Source of the DNA: JANMDU01 sp031418715
Lineage (GTDB): Bacteria; Pseudomonadota; Gammaproteobacteria; Burkholderiales; Burkholderiaceae_C
Assembly (NCBI GenBank): GCA_031418715.1
Contig: JANOJL010000045.1
Span: forward strand, 324,557-388,556
Reading direction: 5' to 3'
Length of the DNA stretch: 64,000 nt
Shown: positions 8,587 through 15,551 of the stretch, in pieces
How positions within the stretch are numbered: the first letter of the stretch is position 1
Layout of the letters: every line of letters begins with the position of its first letter
Position numbers and translations under genes: made by a program
The notes under the pieces: model-generated
Seen by the model: only the letters and a program-made list of their open reading frames with translations
Database searches by the model: none
What the model was told of the DNA's origin: nothing

Positions 8587-9522
8587 ATGGCAAAAGTCTT
8601 TATCGACGGCGAAGCAGGCACCACCGGGCTGCAAATCCGTGAGCGTCTGGCGCTGCTGCCGCAGATTCAGGTGCTTTCCATTGCGCCAGAAAAGCGCAAA
8701 GACATCGAAGCCAAGAAAGCTTTGTTCAACGAGGCCGACCTCGTGGTGCTTTGCTTGCATGATGAGTCCGCTATTGAATCCGTAGCGCTTTGCGCAGAAT
8801 TATCAACGGGTAGAGCCCAAAAAGGCTTGAAGCCTCTGAAGATGGTCGATGCCTCCAGCGCCCACCGCACCGCGCCCGGATGGGTCTATGGCTTTCCTGA
8901 ATTGAATGCTGAACAAGCTGTTTCCGTGAAAAACGCGCATTTTGTGGCCAATCCTGGCTGCTACCCCACCGGCGGCATCGCGCTGCTGCGCCCATTGGTG
9001 GACGCAGGGCTTTTGCCGACGGACTACCCCGTCGTCATGCAAGGCTTTTCTGGCTACTCGGGCGGCGGACGGCAAATGATTGAGGCTTATGAAGTCGCCA
9101 AAACCGCACCTGCGCTGGAGATGTATGGCCTGAATTTGGCGCACAAGCATGTGGCCGAGCTGCACAAGTATTCTGGGCTCACACGCCGCCCGATGTTCAT
9201 CCCCACGGTGGGTAATTTTCACAGCGGCATGCTGGACCATATTTGCTTGCAATTCGATCTGATGAACGGCGTGAAAAGCGCCTCTCAACTCGAAGACGCT
9301 TTGCGTGCGCGTTATGCAGGCTGCGAGTATGTGAAAGTGGTTGCGGCGGCGGAAGGGAACAAAATCGAGCCTACTGCTTTGGTTAACACCAATATGCTGG
9401 AGCTTTCGGTATTTGGCAACGACTCAATAGGCCAAGCGGTGCTCGTGGCGCGGTATGACAACTTAGGCAAGGGCGCTAGCGGCGCGGCTGTACAGAATAT
9501 GCGCTTGATGCTGGGTGTGTGA
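8587..9522 (+). CDS. argC: N-acetyl-gamma-glutamyl-phosphate reductase, type 2
   Basis: 311 residues. It catalyses the NADPH-dependent reduction of N-acetylglutamyl phosphate to the semialdehyde in arginine synthesis. The short form starting MAKVFIDGEAGTTGLQI is the type-2 AGPR (AstC/ArgC2 class) common in proteobacteria, clearly shorter than the type-1 enzymes of about 345 residues. The dinucleotide loop is GEAGTTG (8-14), the catalytic cysteine is C125 in NPGCYPTG, and ASSAHRTAPGW marks the dehydrogenase domain. GGAAAG upstream of the ATG is a plausible ribosome-binding site. It is monocistronic: a TATAACGG repeat follows the stop. Confidence 0.95.
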   Translation: MAKVFIDGEAGTTGLQIRERLALLPQIQVLSIAPEKRKDIEAKKALFNEADLVVLCLHDESAIESVALCAELSTGRAQKGLKPLKMVDASSAHRTAPGWVYGFPELNAEQAVSVKNAHFVANPGCYPTGGIALLRPLVDAGLLPTDYPVVMQGFSGYSGGGRQMIEAYEVAKTAPALEMYGLNLAHKHVAELHKYSGLTRRPMFIPTVGNFHSGMLDHICLQFDLMNGVKSASQLEDALRARYAGCEYVKVVAAAEGNKIEPTALVNTNMLELSVFGNDSIGQAVLVARYDNLGKGASGAAVQNMRLMLGV

Positions 9523-9526
9523 TTTT

Positions 9527-9590
9527 TTAAATCAAATCGGGCTCTAACCGTTATAAAACATGCATCTAATGCTATTAATTTAATAGTATT
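9527..9590 (-). repeat. TATAACGG palindromic element, copy 2 (after argC)
   Basis: Reverse orientation: AAATCGGGCTCTAACCGTTA then TGCTATTAATTTAATAGTA. It is a near-complete copy starting a few bases after the argC stop. The rest of the 205-nt gap up to the next gene shows nothing recognisable. Confidence 0.8.
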
Positions 9591-9727
9591 TTGTGTTGTC
9601 TTTGTTCGGAAGATTTTGTTTTGTTGAGACCAGGTTGCGCGCTATTCCATCAAACGTTCTCACGCCAACTCGGCCTGTGGCAGCCTTGGCAGTCTCAAAT
9701 CTGAAGTGCAACAAAATTAGTAGCAAA

Positions 9728-10375
9728 TTAAGTCACTGCGCCGCGCTTGGGTTTGTTCGTCATGCGCCGCGTCACCACGCTGCCCAAAGCCATCACGAAG
9801 CTCAACGCAATGCTTGGATGGCGATGCGCCAATTCTGCATAGCGCATCGGAGAAAGCCCCCAGAGCACGCCTTTGTTCATCGCTTGCACCGTTGCGTTGC
9901 GCGGCGTGCGGGCGAAAAATGCGCCCTCACCCACGACAGAGCCCGGACCGACGGTTGCCAATTGAATTTTGCCGTTGGCATCTTCGTGATGTACGCCCAA
10001 CGTTCCTGACTCCACGATATACACCGTGACTTCAGTTGCGCCTTGACGGATCACTTCTTGCCCAGCTTCCACCGTAAATGCCTGCAAATGCTGCGCCAAA
10101 ATTTCCCAATCAGTGAGCTTGAGCGTGAGGCGCATCGCGTCAAATTGCTGAGACGACTGAATGCTTGTGGCCAAGCGAATCACGCTGTCGTTGATTTTTT
10201 GAGGCCGCACAGCGCCCACGCGCTCGGATGGCGCGAGCACGCCCGGCGTGCTGGGCAAAAAGTTACTGCTGGGGCTTTCGCTGTCTTGCTCGCTGACACC
10301 ATAGAAGCCGCTGCTGAAAAAGCTGTTGCGCGGCGTGTCTTGCGACGAATTATCAAAGTCTTTTTTCTTCCACAT
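9728..10375 (-). CDS. cyclic-nucleotide-binding-domain (cNMP) protein
   Basis: 215 residues. An unstructured Ser/Asn/Pro-rich N-terminus (about 1-75) precedes one cNMP-binding beta-roll (about 90-195), with the hinge PGSVVGEGAFFARTPRNATVQA corresponding to the phosphate-binding cassette, although the exact RxA arrangement is altered (PRNA). No HTH follows, so it is not a Crp/Fnr regulator. It looks like a single-domain cNMP sensor or scaffold of unknown output. The chosen ATG is preceded by AGGAAAG; a TTG 12 codons upstream is possible. It lies downstream of the Rieske gene but has its own candidate promoter. Confidence 0.85.
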   Translation of the reverse strand: MWKKKDFDNSSQDTPRNSFFSSGFYGVSEQDSESPSSNFLPSTPGVLAPSERVGAVRPQKINDSVIRLATSIQSSQQFDAMRLTLKLTDWEILAQHLQAFTVEAGQEVIRQGATEVTVYIVESGTLGVHHEDANGKIQLATVGPGSVVGEGAFFARTPRNATVQAMNKGVLWGLSPMRYAELAHRHPSIALSFVMALGSVVTRRMTNKPKRGAVT

Positions 10376-10487
10376 CTTTCCTAGTTTGCTTGACTGAAGA
10401 TGTGTGCGCAAGCAAAAACTAATGATTCGAAGGTCTTTATCTGCTCTTTGAGTAACTTTTCAGTAATTTTTAGGCTTTTGAGTGTCG

Positions 10488-10515
10488 TTTATACACATCA
10501 GTTTCTAAATGTAAA
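10488..10515 (-). promoter_or_regulatory. sigma-70-like promoter for the cNMP-domain gene
   Basis: Reading the minus strand, TTTACA (-35), a 16-nt spacer and TATAAA (-10), each one mismatch from consensus. It would start transcription about 105 nt before the gene, uncoupling it from the catabolic cluster upstream. Confidence 0.45.
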
Positions 10516-10566
10516 GTTGATGTATTCAAACTGCATTCGTAAAAACGACTTTCCTGCTCCCCACTT

Positions 10567-11628
10567 TTAAGCCGATTGCAATTGCTTCATCGCCAAGCGC
10601 TGCATATGTTGGCGCAGGCGCTGCAAGCCAAGATCATGCTCATACTGCCGCTCACGCAGGTTCGCATCAGGCTCCATCGCCTCCAACATCGCGCGATCTT
10701 GCTCCAAGACGTTCCAATGGCGGTTTTCCAAGCGATTGCGATACAAGAAGCGCCATGCATCGCGCTGCCATCCCGTGACGCGGCGGCAGCGCCAGAAAAA
10801 CACGGCGGTTGCAGCGAGCTGGCCAGGCGCGATGATCGGCGTGAACGCGCCGATGATGCCGAAGCTGCCGCCCGGGCCGCCGGTTTTCGGATACGGAATT
10901 TCTAATCGCATCCAATGCACGCCCGTGTCTGCCCATTCCGTCCAATCAAAATTCACATCGCGCTGGCCGTCTTTTTCAAACACGAAACCTTCCTGCGTGG
11001 TGCGCAATTTGAATTTCGCGGAAATGTCGCCCTCGCTCATGCTGTGGCTCATCTTGTGTAAGAAACTACCGTGCATCGGATCCATCACGTTATCGATCAC
11101 ATAACGGTAGTCGCCCGCCCACTCCACATAGCAAAGGAAGTTGCTCCACACGGCATCGTCGGTGATCTCGGGCGGCAGGTTCAGTGGCGGCGCTTCATCG
11201 ATGTGCGTGGCGCTGTTGTAAAGCCAGACCGAGCCAGCGGCCTCCTTCACATGAAAGCCAAGCGTCGCGCGAGAATTCTCCAGCGGACAGCCCGGGCTGG
11301 CCGGCACTTTCGTGACCATGCCATCGCAACGCACCTCTATGCCGTGATACGGGCAGGCGAGGCGATCCCCCAAATTCACACCCATCGATAGCGGCGCACC
11401 GCGATGCGGACAATGGTCTTCTAGCGCATGGGCTTTTCCTGCGCTATCGCGCCAAAGTGCTAGCTTGTAGCCAAGCCTTCTGAGGGCGCGCGGTTTGTCA
11501 GAAACCCAATCGCTCGGACAGATCGGATACCAAAGATTCTTCAGGCCTTTTTCTAAGGCGGCGCTGACATCGGCTTTGGTGGGGGCGGGTTTGGCCGCGG
11601 GTTTGATGGGAATCACAGTTTCAGTCAT
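10567..11628 (-). CDS. Rieske non-heme iron oxygenase, alpha subunit
   Basis: 353 residues. The Rieske [2Fe-2S] ligands are all present: C73-x-H75 (CPHRG) and C92-x2-H95 (CPYHG). The C-terminal catalytic domain carries NVMDPMHGSFLHKMSH, which supplies the Asp bridge and the two iron-binding histidines. The enzyme should hydroxylate or demethylate an aromatic or related substrate using electrons from a separate reductase; no reductase or ferredoxin gene is in the window. GGAG seven bases before the ATG fixes the start; the long upstream extension is rejected. It is the last gene of the catabolic cluster, separated from the preceding small gene by a 186-nt gap holding a long hairpin. Resemblance is to VanA/toluenesulfonate-type single-component oxygenases. 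Confidence 0.92.
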   Translation of the reverse strand: MTETVIPIKPAAKPAPTKADVSAALEKGLKNLWYPICPSDWVSDKPRALRRLGYKLALWRDSAGKAHALEDHCPHRGAPLSMGVNLGDRLACPYHGIEVRCDGMVTKVPASPGCPLENSRATLGFHVKEAAGSVWLYNSATHIDEAPPLNLPPEITDDAVWSNFLCYVEWAGDYRYVIDNVMDPMHGSFLHKMSHSMSEGDISAKFKLRTTQEGFVFEKDGQRDVNFDWTEWADTGVHWMRLEIPYPKTGGPGGSFGIIGAFTPIIAPGQLAATAVFFWRCRRVTGWQRDAWRFLYRNRLENRHWNVLEQDRAMLEAMEPDANLRERQYEHDLGLQRLRQHMQRLAMKQLQSA

Positions 11629-11678
11629 GTCGTGCTCCGGTTGGGATATTGACAGGGGAAGGGTTTGAGAAATACAAA

Positions 11679-11802
11679 ATACCGACGCAAAAGACGCAGA
11701 GGTTACGCAGAAGAAATACAAAAAAAGAAAATGCAAATCCGAATTTAATATTGGTATTTTTTGCGTCTTTTGCGTAACCTTTGCGTCTTCTGCGTCCGGT
11801 AT
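11679..11802. repeat. long imperfect inverted repeat, type IR copy a
   Basis: Arms 11679-11713 and 11763-11802 pair over about 35 bp (ATACC-GACGC...AGGTTACGCA against its complement). Both arms are built from short CGCAAAAGACGCAGA-like units. It lies between two minus-strand genes of the catabolic cluster and, transcribed, would form a long hairpin. Confidence 0.8.
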
Positions 11803-11814
11803 TCATGCCTTCGC

Positions 11815-12042
11815 TTATGCAAGCGACAAACGCTTAAGTTCAGCAGAAAAACTTGTCGATGTCCATGTTTGCCCATTCGGCGCCAAAGGCCCGCCTTGGT
11901 TGAGATATGCAACGAGCGGGTCTAGCTCCCAGTGGCCTTGGCCGAAGGCGCGTTCCATCGCGTCGCCGAGCAAGATTTCGTATTGGCTGGGCTCGCGGGT
12001 GCGGGCTTGGTGGGGCTCAACATAGAGGGAATCTATTTTCAT
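11815..12042 (-). CDS. small recombinase-like helix-turn-helix protein
   Basis: 75 residues. The sequence (HQARTREPSQYEILLGDAME near the N-terminus, WELDPLVAYLNQGG, WTSTSFSAELKRLS at the end) matches a family of small proteins described as carrying a recombinase-like HTH domain and often found next to aromatic oxygenase genes. The NQGGPLAPNGQTWT segment resembles the Arg/Gly-rich helix-turn-helix linker of serine recombinases, but no catalytic domain is present. It is not a recombinase; a regulatory or oxygenase-accessory role is inference from its position between the VOC dioxygenase and the Rieske gene. A GGAG-type site (CAGGAGTAGTC) precedes the ATG. Confidence 0.75.
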   Translation of the reverse strand: MKIDSLYVEPHQARTREPSQYEILLGDAMERAFGQGHWELDPLVAYLNQGGPLAPNGQTWTSTSFSAELKRLSLA

Positions 12043-12052
12043 GACTACTCCT

Positions 12053-12109
12053 GATTTAATAGCATAGTAAGCAGAATTTATAACGGCTAAGGCCGCTTTT
12101 CGGTTAAAA
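12053..12109 (+). repeat. TATAACGG palindromic element, copy 3 (forms 3' end of VOC gene)
   Basis: ATTTAATAGCATAG, then TTTATAACGGCTAAGGCCGC and TTTTCGGTTAAAAA. The left palindrome arm is cut. The last codons of the VOC gene (encoding TEKRP) and its TAG stop are read from the complement of this element. Confidence 0.75.
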
Positions 12110-13115
12110 ACTGACCACCTGCACTCACGAGAGGTTGCCTGCGCGTGTGGCCATCGATTCCGCCATCAATCGCCCATTCGGCAAACATCGTGGGGCCAGG
12201 TGTGAATTCTCTGGGCTGCCAGTCTGCGGTCAGGTGGTCTTCATCGGCGTTGTATTCAATCAAGCCGCCGACAGGGCATTCAAAATACCAAAAATAGGCG
12301 CTGGAGATCGGATGACGGCCTGGGCCGAGTTGCGTTTTCCAACCCGCGCGGCTCATCGCTAAGCCGCCGCCAAACACCTCGTGTATGTCTCGCACCGTGA
12401 AAGCAACGTGGTTCAAACCGACTTTGCTTTTGCCATTCGCGTCGGGCGGCACTTGCAGAAGGAACACATCATGATGGCCCGCGGTAGACGAGCAACGCAG
12501 AAACGCGCCACGCCCGGGATAGCTGTCGCTCATGACGAAACCGAGAGATTCGTAAAACTCAATGGCTTCTTTCAAACGATCTGTGAACAGCACCACATGG
12601 CCAATCTCCACCGGCTGCGCGCGCTCGTACACAGGAGACGGCGAATTGATGCGCTGCTCTGCGCCATATGGATTGCTGGGCGAGCCTTGCAGCGACACTG
12701 CACGCTGCTGACTGATGCGAAAGCTTTGCTTCAAACCATGCGGATCGAGCACGGAAAAACTGCTTAAATCACTATCTTTTTGATAGCTACTAGTGCATGA
12801 TTTATAACGGATAGAGGCCGATTTGTGCAATAAATCCAGTGTTTGCTGGCTCTGCACAGCCCACACCACCTCACGCAGTGTCGCGCCCGCTTCCATCGCT
12901 GGCGAGAGCCGCGCATCCTGGGGCTGGCGCACGATCACTTGTGCGCCGCTCACGGTTTCAAAGCACTGCTCTTCGTTGGTTACCGAAAGCTCTTTCAAGC
13001 CCCAGTCGTTGAAGAATTTTTGCGCAGCTTGCCAGTTCTCACTCGTGCTGTCGCTGCTGTAAACAATCGCGTCGATACTCAGAATACCCGTTTCACTCAT
13101 TCCAGGTTCGCTCAT
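12087..13115 (-). CDS. VOC-family extradiol-type dioxygenase
   Basis: 342 residues with two vicinal-oxygen-chelate modules. The C-terminal module keeps a full type-I extradiol metal triad: H173 (IGHVVLFTD), H236 (GLNHVAFTV) and E287 (GGLIEYNAD). It likely opens an ortho-dihydroxylated ring made by the cluster's oxygenase (inference). The start overlaps the aldehyde dehydrogenase stop (ATGA), indicating translational coupling; a second in-frame ATG five codons on is possible. Residues about 98-115 (KSASIRYKSCTSSYQKDS) are encoded by an in-frame copy of the TATAACGG element, placed in the degenerate N-terminal module, and the C-terminus ends inside another copy. The protein is therefore partly built from repeat DNA. 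Confidence 0.87.
   Translation of the reverse strand: MSEPGMSETGILSIDAIVYSSDSTSENWQAAQKFFNDWGLKELSVTNEEQCFETVSGAQVIVRQPQDARLSPAMEAGATLREVVWAVQSQQTLDLLHKSASIRYKSCTSSYQKDSDLSSFSVLDPHGLKQSFRISQQRAVSLQGSPSNPYGAEQRINSPSPVYERAQPVEIGHVVLFTDRLKEAIEFYESLGFVMSDSYPGRGAFLRCSSTAGHHDVFLLQVPPDANGKSKVGLNHVAFTVRDIHEVFGGGLAMSRAGWKTQLGPGRHPISSAYFWYFECPVGGLIEYNADEDHLTADWQPREFTPGPTMFAEWAIDGGIDGHTRRQPLVSAGGQFLTEKRP
12771..12825 (+). repeat. TATAACGG palindromic element, copy 4 (inside VOC gene)
   Basis: CTATCTTTTTGATAG palindrome, TTTATAACGGATAGAGGCCG and ATTT tail. It is in frame and stop-free on the gene strand. Confidence 0.85.
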
Positions 13116-14578
13116 GCTTTACTCCAAGTCAAGGGCAGTGGATTCGTGCCCCAATAAAAACTCTTTTGCATCATGTATTCCATGATCGAGGCTGCACCTT
13201 TCTCTCTTCCCAACCCACTCATTTTGTAGCCAGTAAAGGGGGTGCTGACAGAAAAGAGTTTGTAGGTGTTGATCCAGATGGTGCCAGCAGTGATGGCTTG
13301 GCCTAGGCGCAGCGCGGTTTGGAAATCTTGGCTCCAAATACCACAAGCTAGGCCGTATTCGTTGTCATTGGCTTGGCCGATCAGATCAGCCTCGTCTTCC
13401 CAAGGCAACAAGCAAAGCACGGGGCCAAAAATTTCTTCGCGACAGGTGCGACTGGTGTTACTCAGGCCTTCAAAAATCGTAGGTTCATAGTAATAACCTG
13501 CATCGCCTACGGGGCGCTTACCGCCACACAGCAGCTTGCCGCCTTCTTGCAGCGCCAACGCCACATAGCGCTCCACACTCTCGCGGTGCGCTTGAGAAAT
13601 CAGCGGGCCCATGTGGGTAGATTCCAGCACTGGATCGCCGACGCGAAGCGCATTTGCAGCGTTCACCAAGCGCCGCTTGAATTCTTCGTAGACGCCCACA
13701 TGCACGAAGGCGCGCGAGCCTGCCACGCAGCTCTCGCCGCTGCTGCTGAAAATGCCGTAAATCACGCCCGCCACTGCATGATCTAAATCTGCATCGGCGC
13801 ACACGATGGTGGGCGATTTACCGCCGAGCTCAAGTGAAACAGGCATCAGCTTTTTCGCTGCCAGCTCGGCAATGCCCAAGCCTACATTCGTACCACCCGT
13901 GAATGCAATGCGCTTGATGAGCGGATGGCGCACCAGCGCATCGCCCACCACCGAACCTTTGCCCGGCAACACGCTCAAGATGCCTGGCGGTAAACCAGCC
14001 TGCTCACCGATACGCGCCAACTCCATCGCCATACGCGGCGTGATCTCCGCAGGTTTGATCAGAATAGCGCAACCGGCCGCCAACGCGGGTGCGATTTTCT
14101 GCGCCTCGCTGGCAATCGGCGAATTCCAAGGCGTGATCGCGCCGACCACTCCGAGGGGCTGATACAAACTCATCGTGAGGAAAGCGCCACGCTGCGGAGT
14201 GACCGGGCTTTCAAATGTTTCACAGACTGCGGCGAAGTATTGAAATGTACCTGCGGCGCTGGCCACCAAGGCGCGGCATTCTTTGACGGGTTTGCCGTTG
14301 TCCAGCCGCTGCAATCTGGCCAGCTCTTCGCTTTGCTCGCGAATCAGCGTGGCTATTTTGTGCAGGATCGCGGCGCGATGATGGGGCAGTAAATTTGCCC
14401 AGTCAGGTTTTTGGCGAGCTGCGTTTGCAAAGCGCACGGCTTCATCCACATCTTGCGCCGTGGCGGCATGCCATTGAGCAACCGCCTCACCTGTTGCAGG
14501 ATATTCCGTGGTGTAGAGCGCACCACTGGCATCACGCCATTGACCTGCGAAATAGGTTTTCAGATGGGGCAAGCTCAT
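13112..14578 (-). CDS. NAD(P)-dependent aldehyde dehydrogenase
   Basis: 488 residues, the usual ALDH length. Catalytic residues visible: N152 in PWNSP, E250 in LELGGKSP and the nucleophile C284 in SGESCVAGSR; the Rossmann NAD loop is FTGGTNVG (226-233). It should oxidise an aldehyde intermediate to the acid, fitting directly behind a ThDP decarboxylase and ahead of the VOC dioxygenase with which it overlaps by four bases. The start MSLPHLKTYFAGQW is set by family alignment, rejecting a 30-residue upstream extension; no strong ribosome-binding site is seen. Confidence 0.95.
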   Translation of the reverse strand: MSLPHLKTYFAGQWRDASGALYTTEYPATGEAVAQWHAATAQDVDEAVRFANAARQKPDWANLLPHHRAAILHKIATLIREQSEELARLQRLDNGKPVKECRALVASAAGTFQYFAAVCETFESPVTPQRGAFLTMSLYQPLGVVGAITPWNSPIASEAQKIAPALAAGCAILIKPAEITPRMAMELARIGEQAGLPPGILSVLPGKGSVVGDALVRHPLIKRIAFTGGTNVGLGIAELAAKKLMPVSLELGGKSPTIVCADADLDHAVAGVIYGIFSSSGESCVAGSRAFVHVGVYEEFKRRLVNAANALRVGDPVLESTHMGPLISQAHRESVERYVALALQEGGKLLCGGKRPVGDAGYYYEPTIFEGLSNTSRTCREEIFGPVLCLLPWEDEADLIGQANDNEYGLACGIWSQDFQTALRLGQAITAGTIWINTYKLFSVSTPFTGYKMSGLGREKGAASIMEYMMQKSFYWGTNPLPLTWSKA

Positions 14579-14600
14579 ATTTGAAATCAGTCGTAGAGAC

Positions 14601-14718
14601 GATACGAAAAACGTGAAAATTTCGCAAAAAACAAAAAAAAGAAAAGGGGACCGCGCATCTGTTGACACATTGGCGGTTTTCGCAATTTTCGAGCGATTTT
14701 TGCATTACCTTTTTTCAT
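14601..14718. repeat. AT-rich degenerate long inverted repeat, type IR copy e
   Basis: GTGAAAATTTCGCAAAAAAC near 14613 and GGTTTTCGCAATTTTCGAGC near 14675 are imperfect complements. It occupies the 141-nt gap between two cluster genes, like the clearer copies elsewhere, but pairing is much poorer. Confidence 0.4.
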
Positions 14719-14719
14719 A

Positions 14720-15544
14720 TCAAACCACCATATCTGCCACGCGATTGTCCAAAAACCGGAGCGCACTCAACACCGTCAACATCGACGTCTTCGGGTTATC
14801 CGGCAAAGGCTGGTTGCGCATCTCGATCTTCATGGTGCCAAATGCGCCTTCGATCTCAATTTCGTGCACGTTGTCTTGCAGCGTGCCGTCTGCGATCAAG
14901 CGCACTTGGGTGGCGTCGAGCCCCAATCCTGCGAAAGAAATTGTGGCAGCGACGTTGGCGTTTTTGGGATAAAGCGCAGCAGCTTCGCGCGCTGAGGCTT
15001 CAAAGATGATGGCGCTTTGGCGGGTGAGGGCGAGGGCTTGCAGATCTGCCATTTTTTCGCCTGGTGTGCCGCGCCAAGCCGCTGGTGGTTTCCTGCCGAT
15101 GTAGCGAACGCTCGTTAAGCCCGCTTGCTTGGCAGCTGCAATCGCGTCAATCCCGCCGATCGCGCCCGGCAGCAAATGCACCTGCGTTTTACCTCGCTGA
15201 GCAGCTAGCGCAAGCTGCTCGGGCAAACCCACCTCGGCAAGCGCGCCCACCGAAAGCACCGCGCATTCCACACCTCGGCGCAACGCAGGCAAGACATGCA
15301 CATGCAAAGCGCTGTGACCTGCGCATTCGAGGATGAGCTGCGCATCAGGCGGCACTTCGCTCACAGCCTGCGTGCCTTCGCGTAACTGCATTTGCACCTG
15401 CATCACGCGCTCGTCCCGGACTACGACCTGCGTGATGCAGATGCGCGTGTGAGAGGCCAGTCGCTCATAAATCGCTTGGCCAATCGCGCCAAAGCCGATC
15501 AGGCATACCTCTTGCGTGCGATGCGTGTTGAGCGGTGCGTTCAT
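14720..15544 (-). CDS. aspartate-dehydrogenase-like oxidoreductase (NadX/DUF108 family)
   Basis: 274 residues. The N-terminal Rossmann fold has GFGAIG at 17-22; the C-terminal DUF108 domain contains NVAATISFAGLGLDATQVRL and NPKTSMLTVLSAL, conserved in L-aspartate dehydrogenases. These enzymes interconvert L-aspartate and iminoaspartate/oxaloacetate with NAD(P). In this cluster it more likely acts on another alpha-amino acid or imine intermediate feeding the neighbouring ThDP enzyme (inference). The ATG lies 7 nt after the ThDP gene; an earlier in-frame start would overlap that gene. The DNA strand downstream carries an AT-rich inverted repeat. Confidence 0.88.
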   Translation of the reverse strand: MNAPLNTHRTQEVCLIGFGAIGQAIYERLASHTRICITQVVVRDERVMQVQMQLREGTQAVSEVPPDAQLILECAGHSALHVHVLPALRRGVECAVLSVGALAEVGLPEQLALAAQRGKTQVHLLPGAIGGIDAIAAAKQAGLTSVRYIGRKPPAAWRGTPGEKMADLQALALTRQSAIIFEASAREAAALYPKNANVAATISFAGLGLDATQVRLIADGTLQDNVHEIEIEGAFGTMKIEMRNQPLPDNPKTSMLTVLSALRFLDNRVADMVV

Positions 15545-15551
15545 GGCGTCT

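Noticed and set aside
14579..14668. N-terminal extension of the aldehyde dehydrogenase
   Set aside because: The extra hydrophobic residues are encoded by the AT-rich inverted repeat and the ALDH fold starts at MSLPHLKTYFAGQW.
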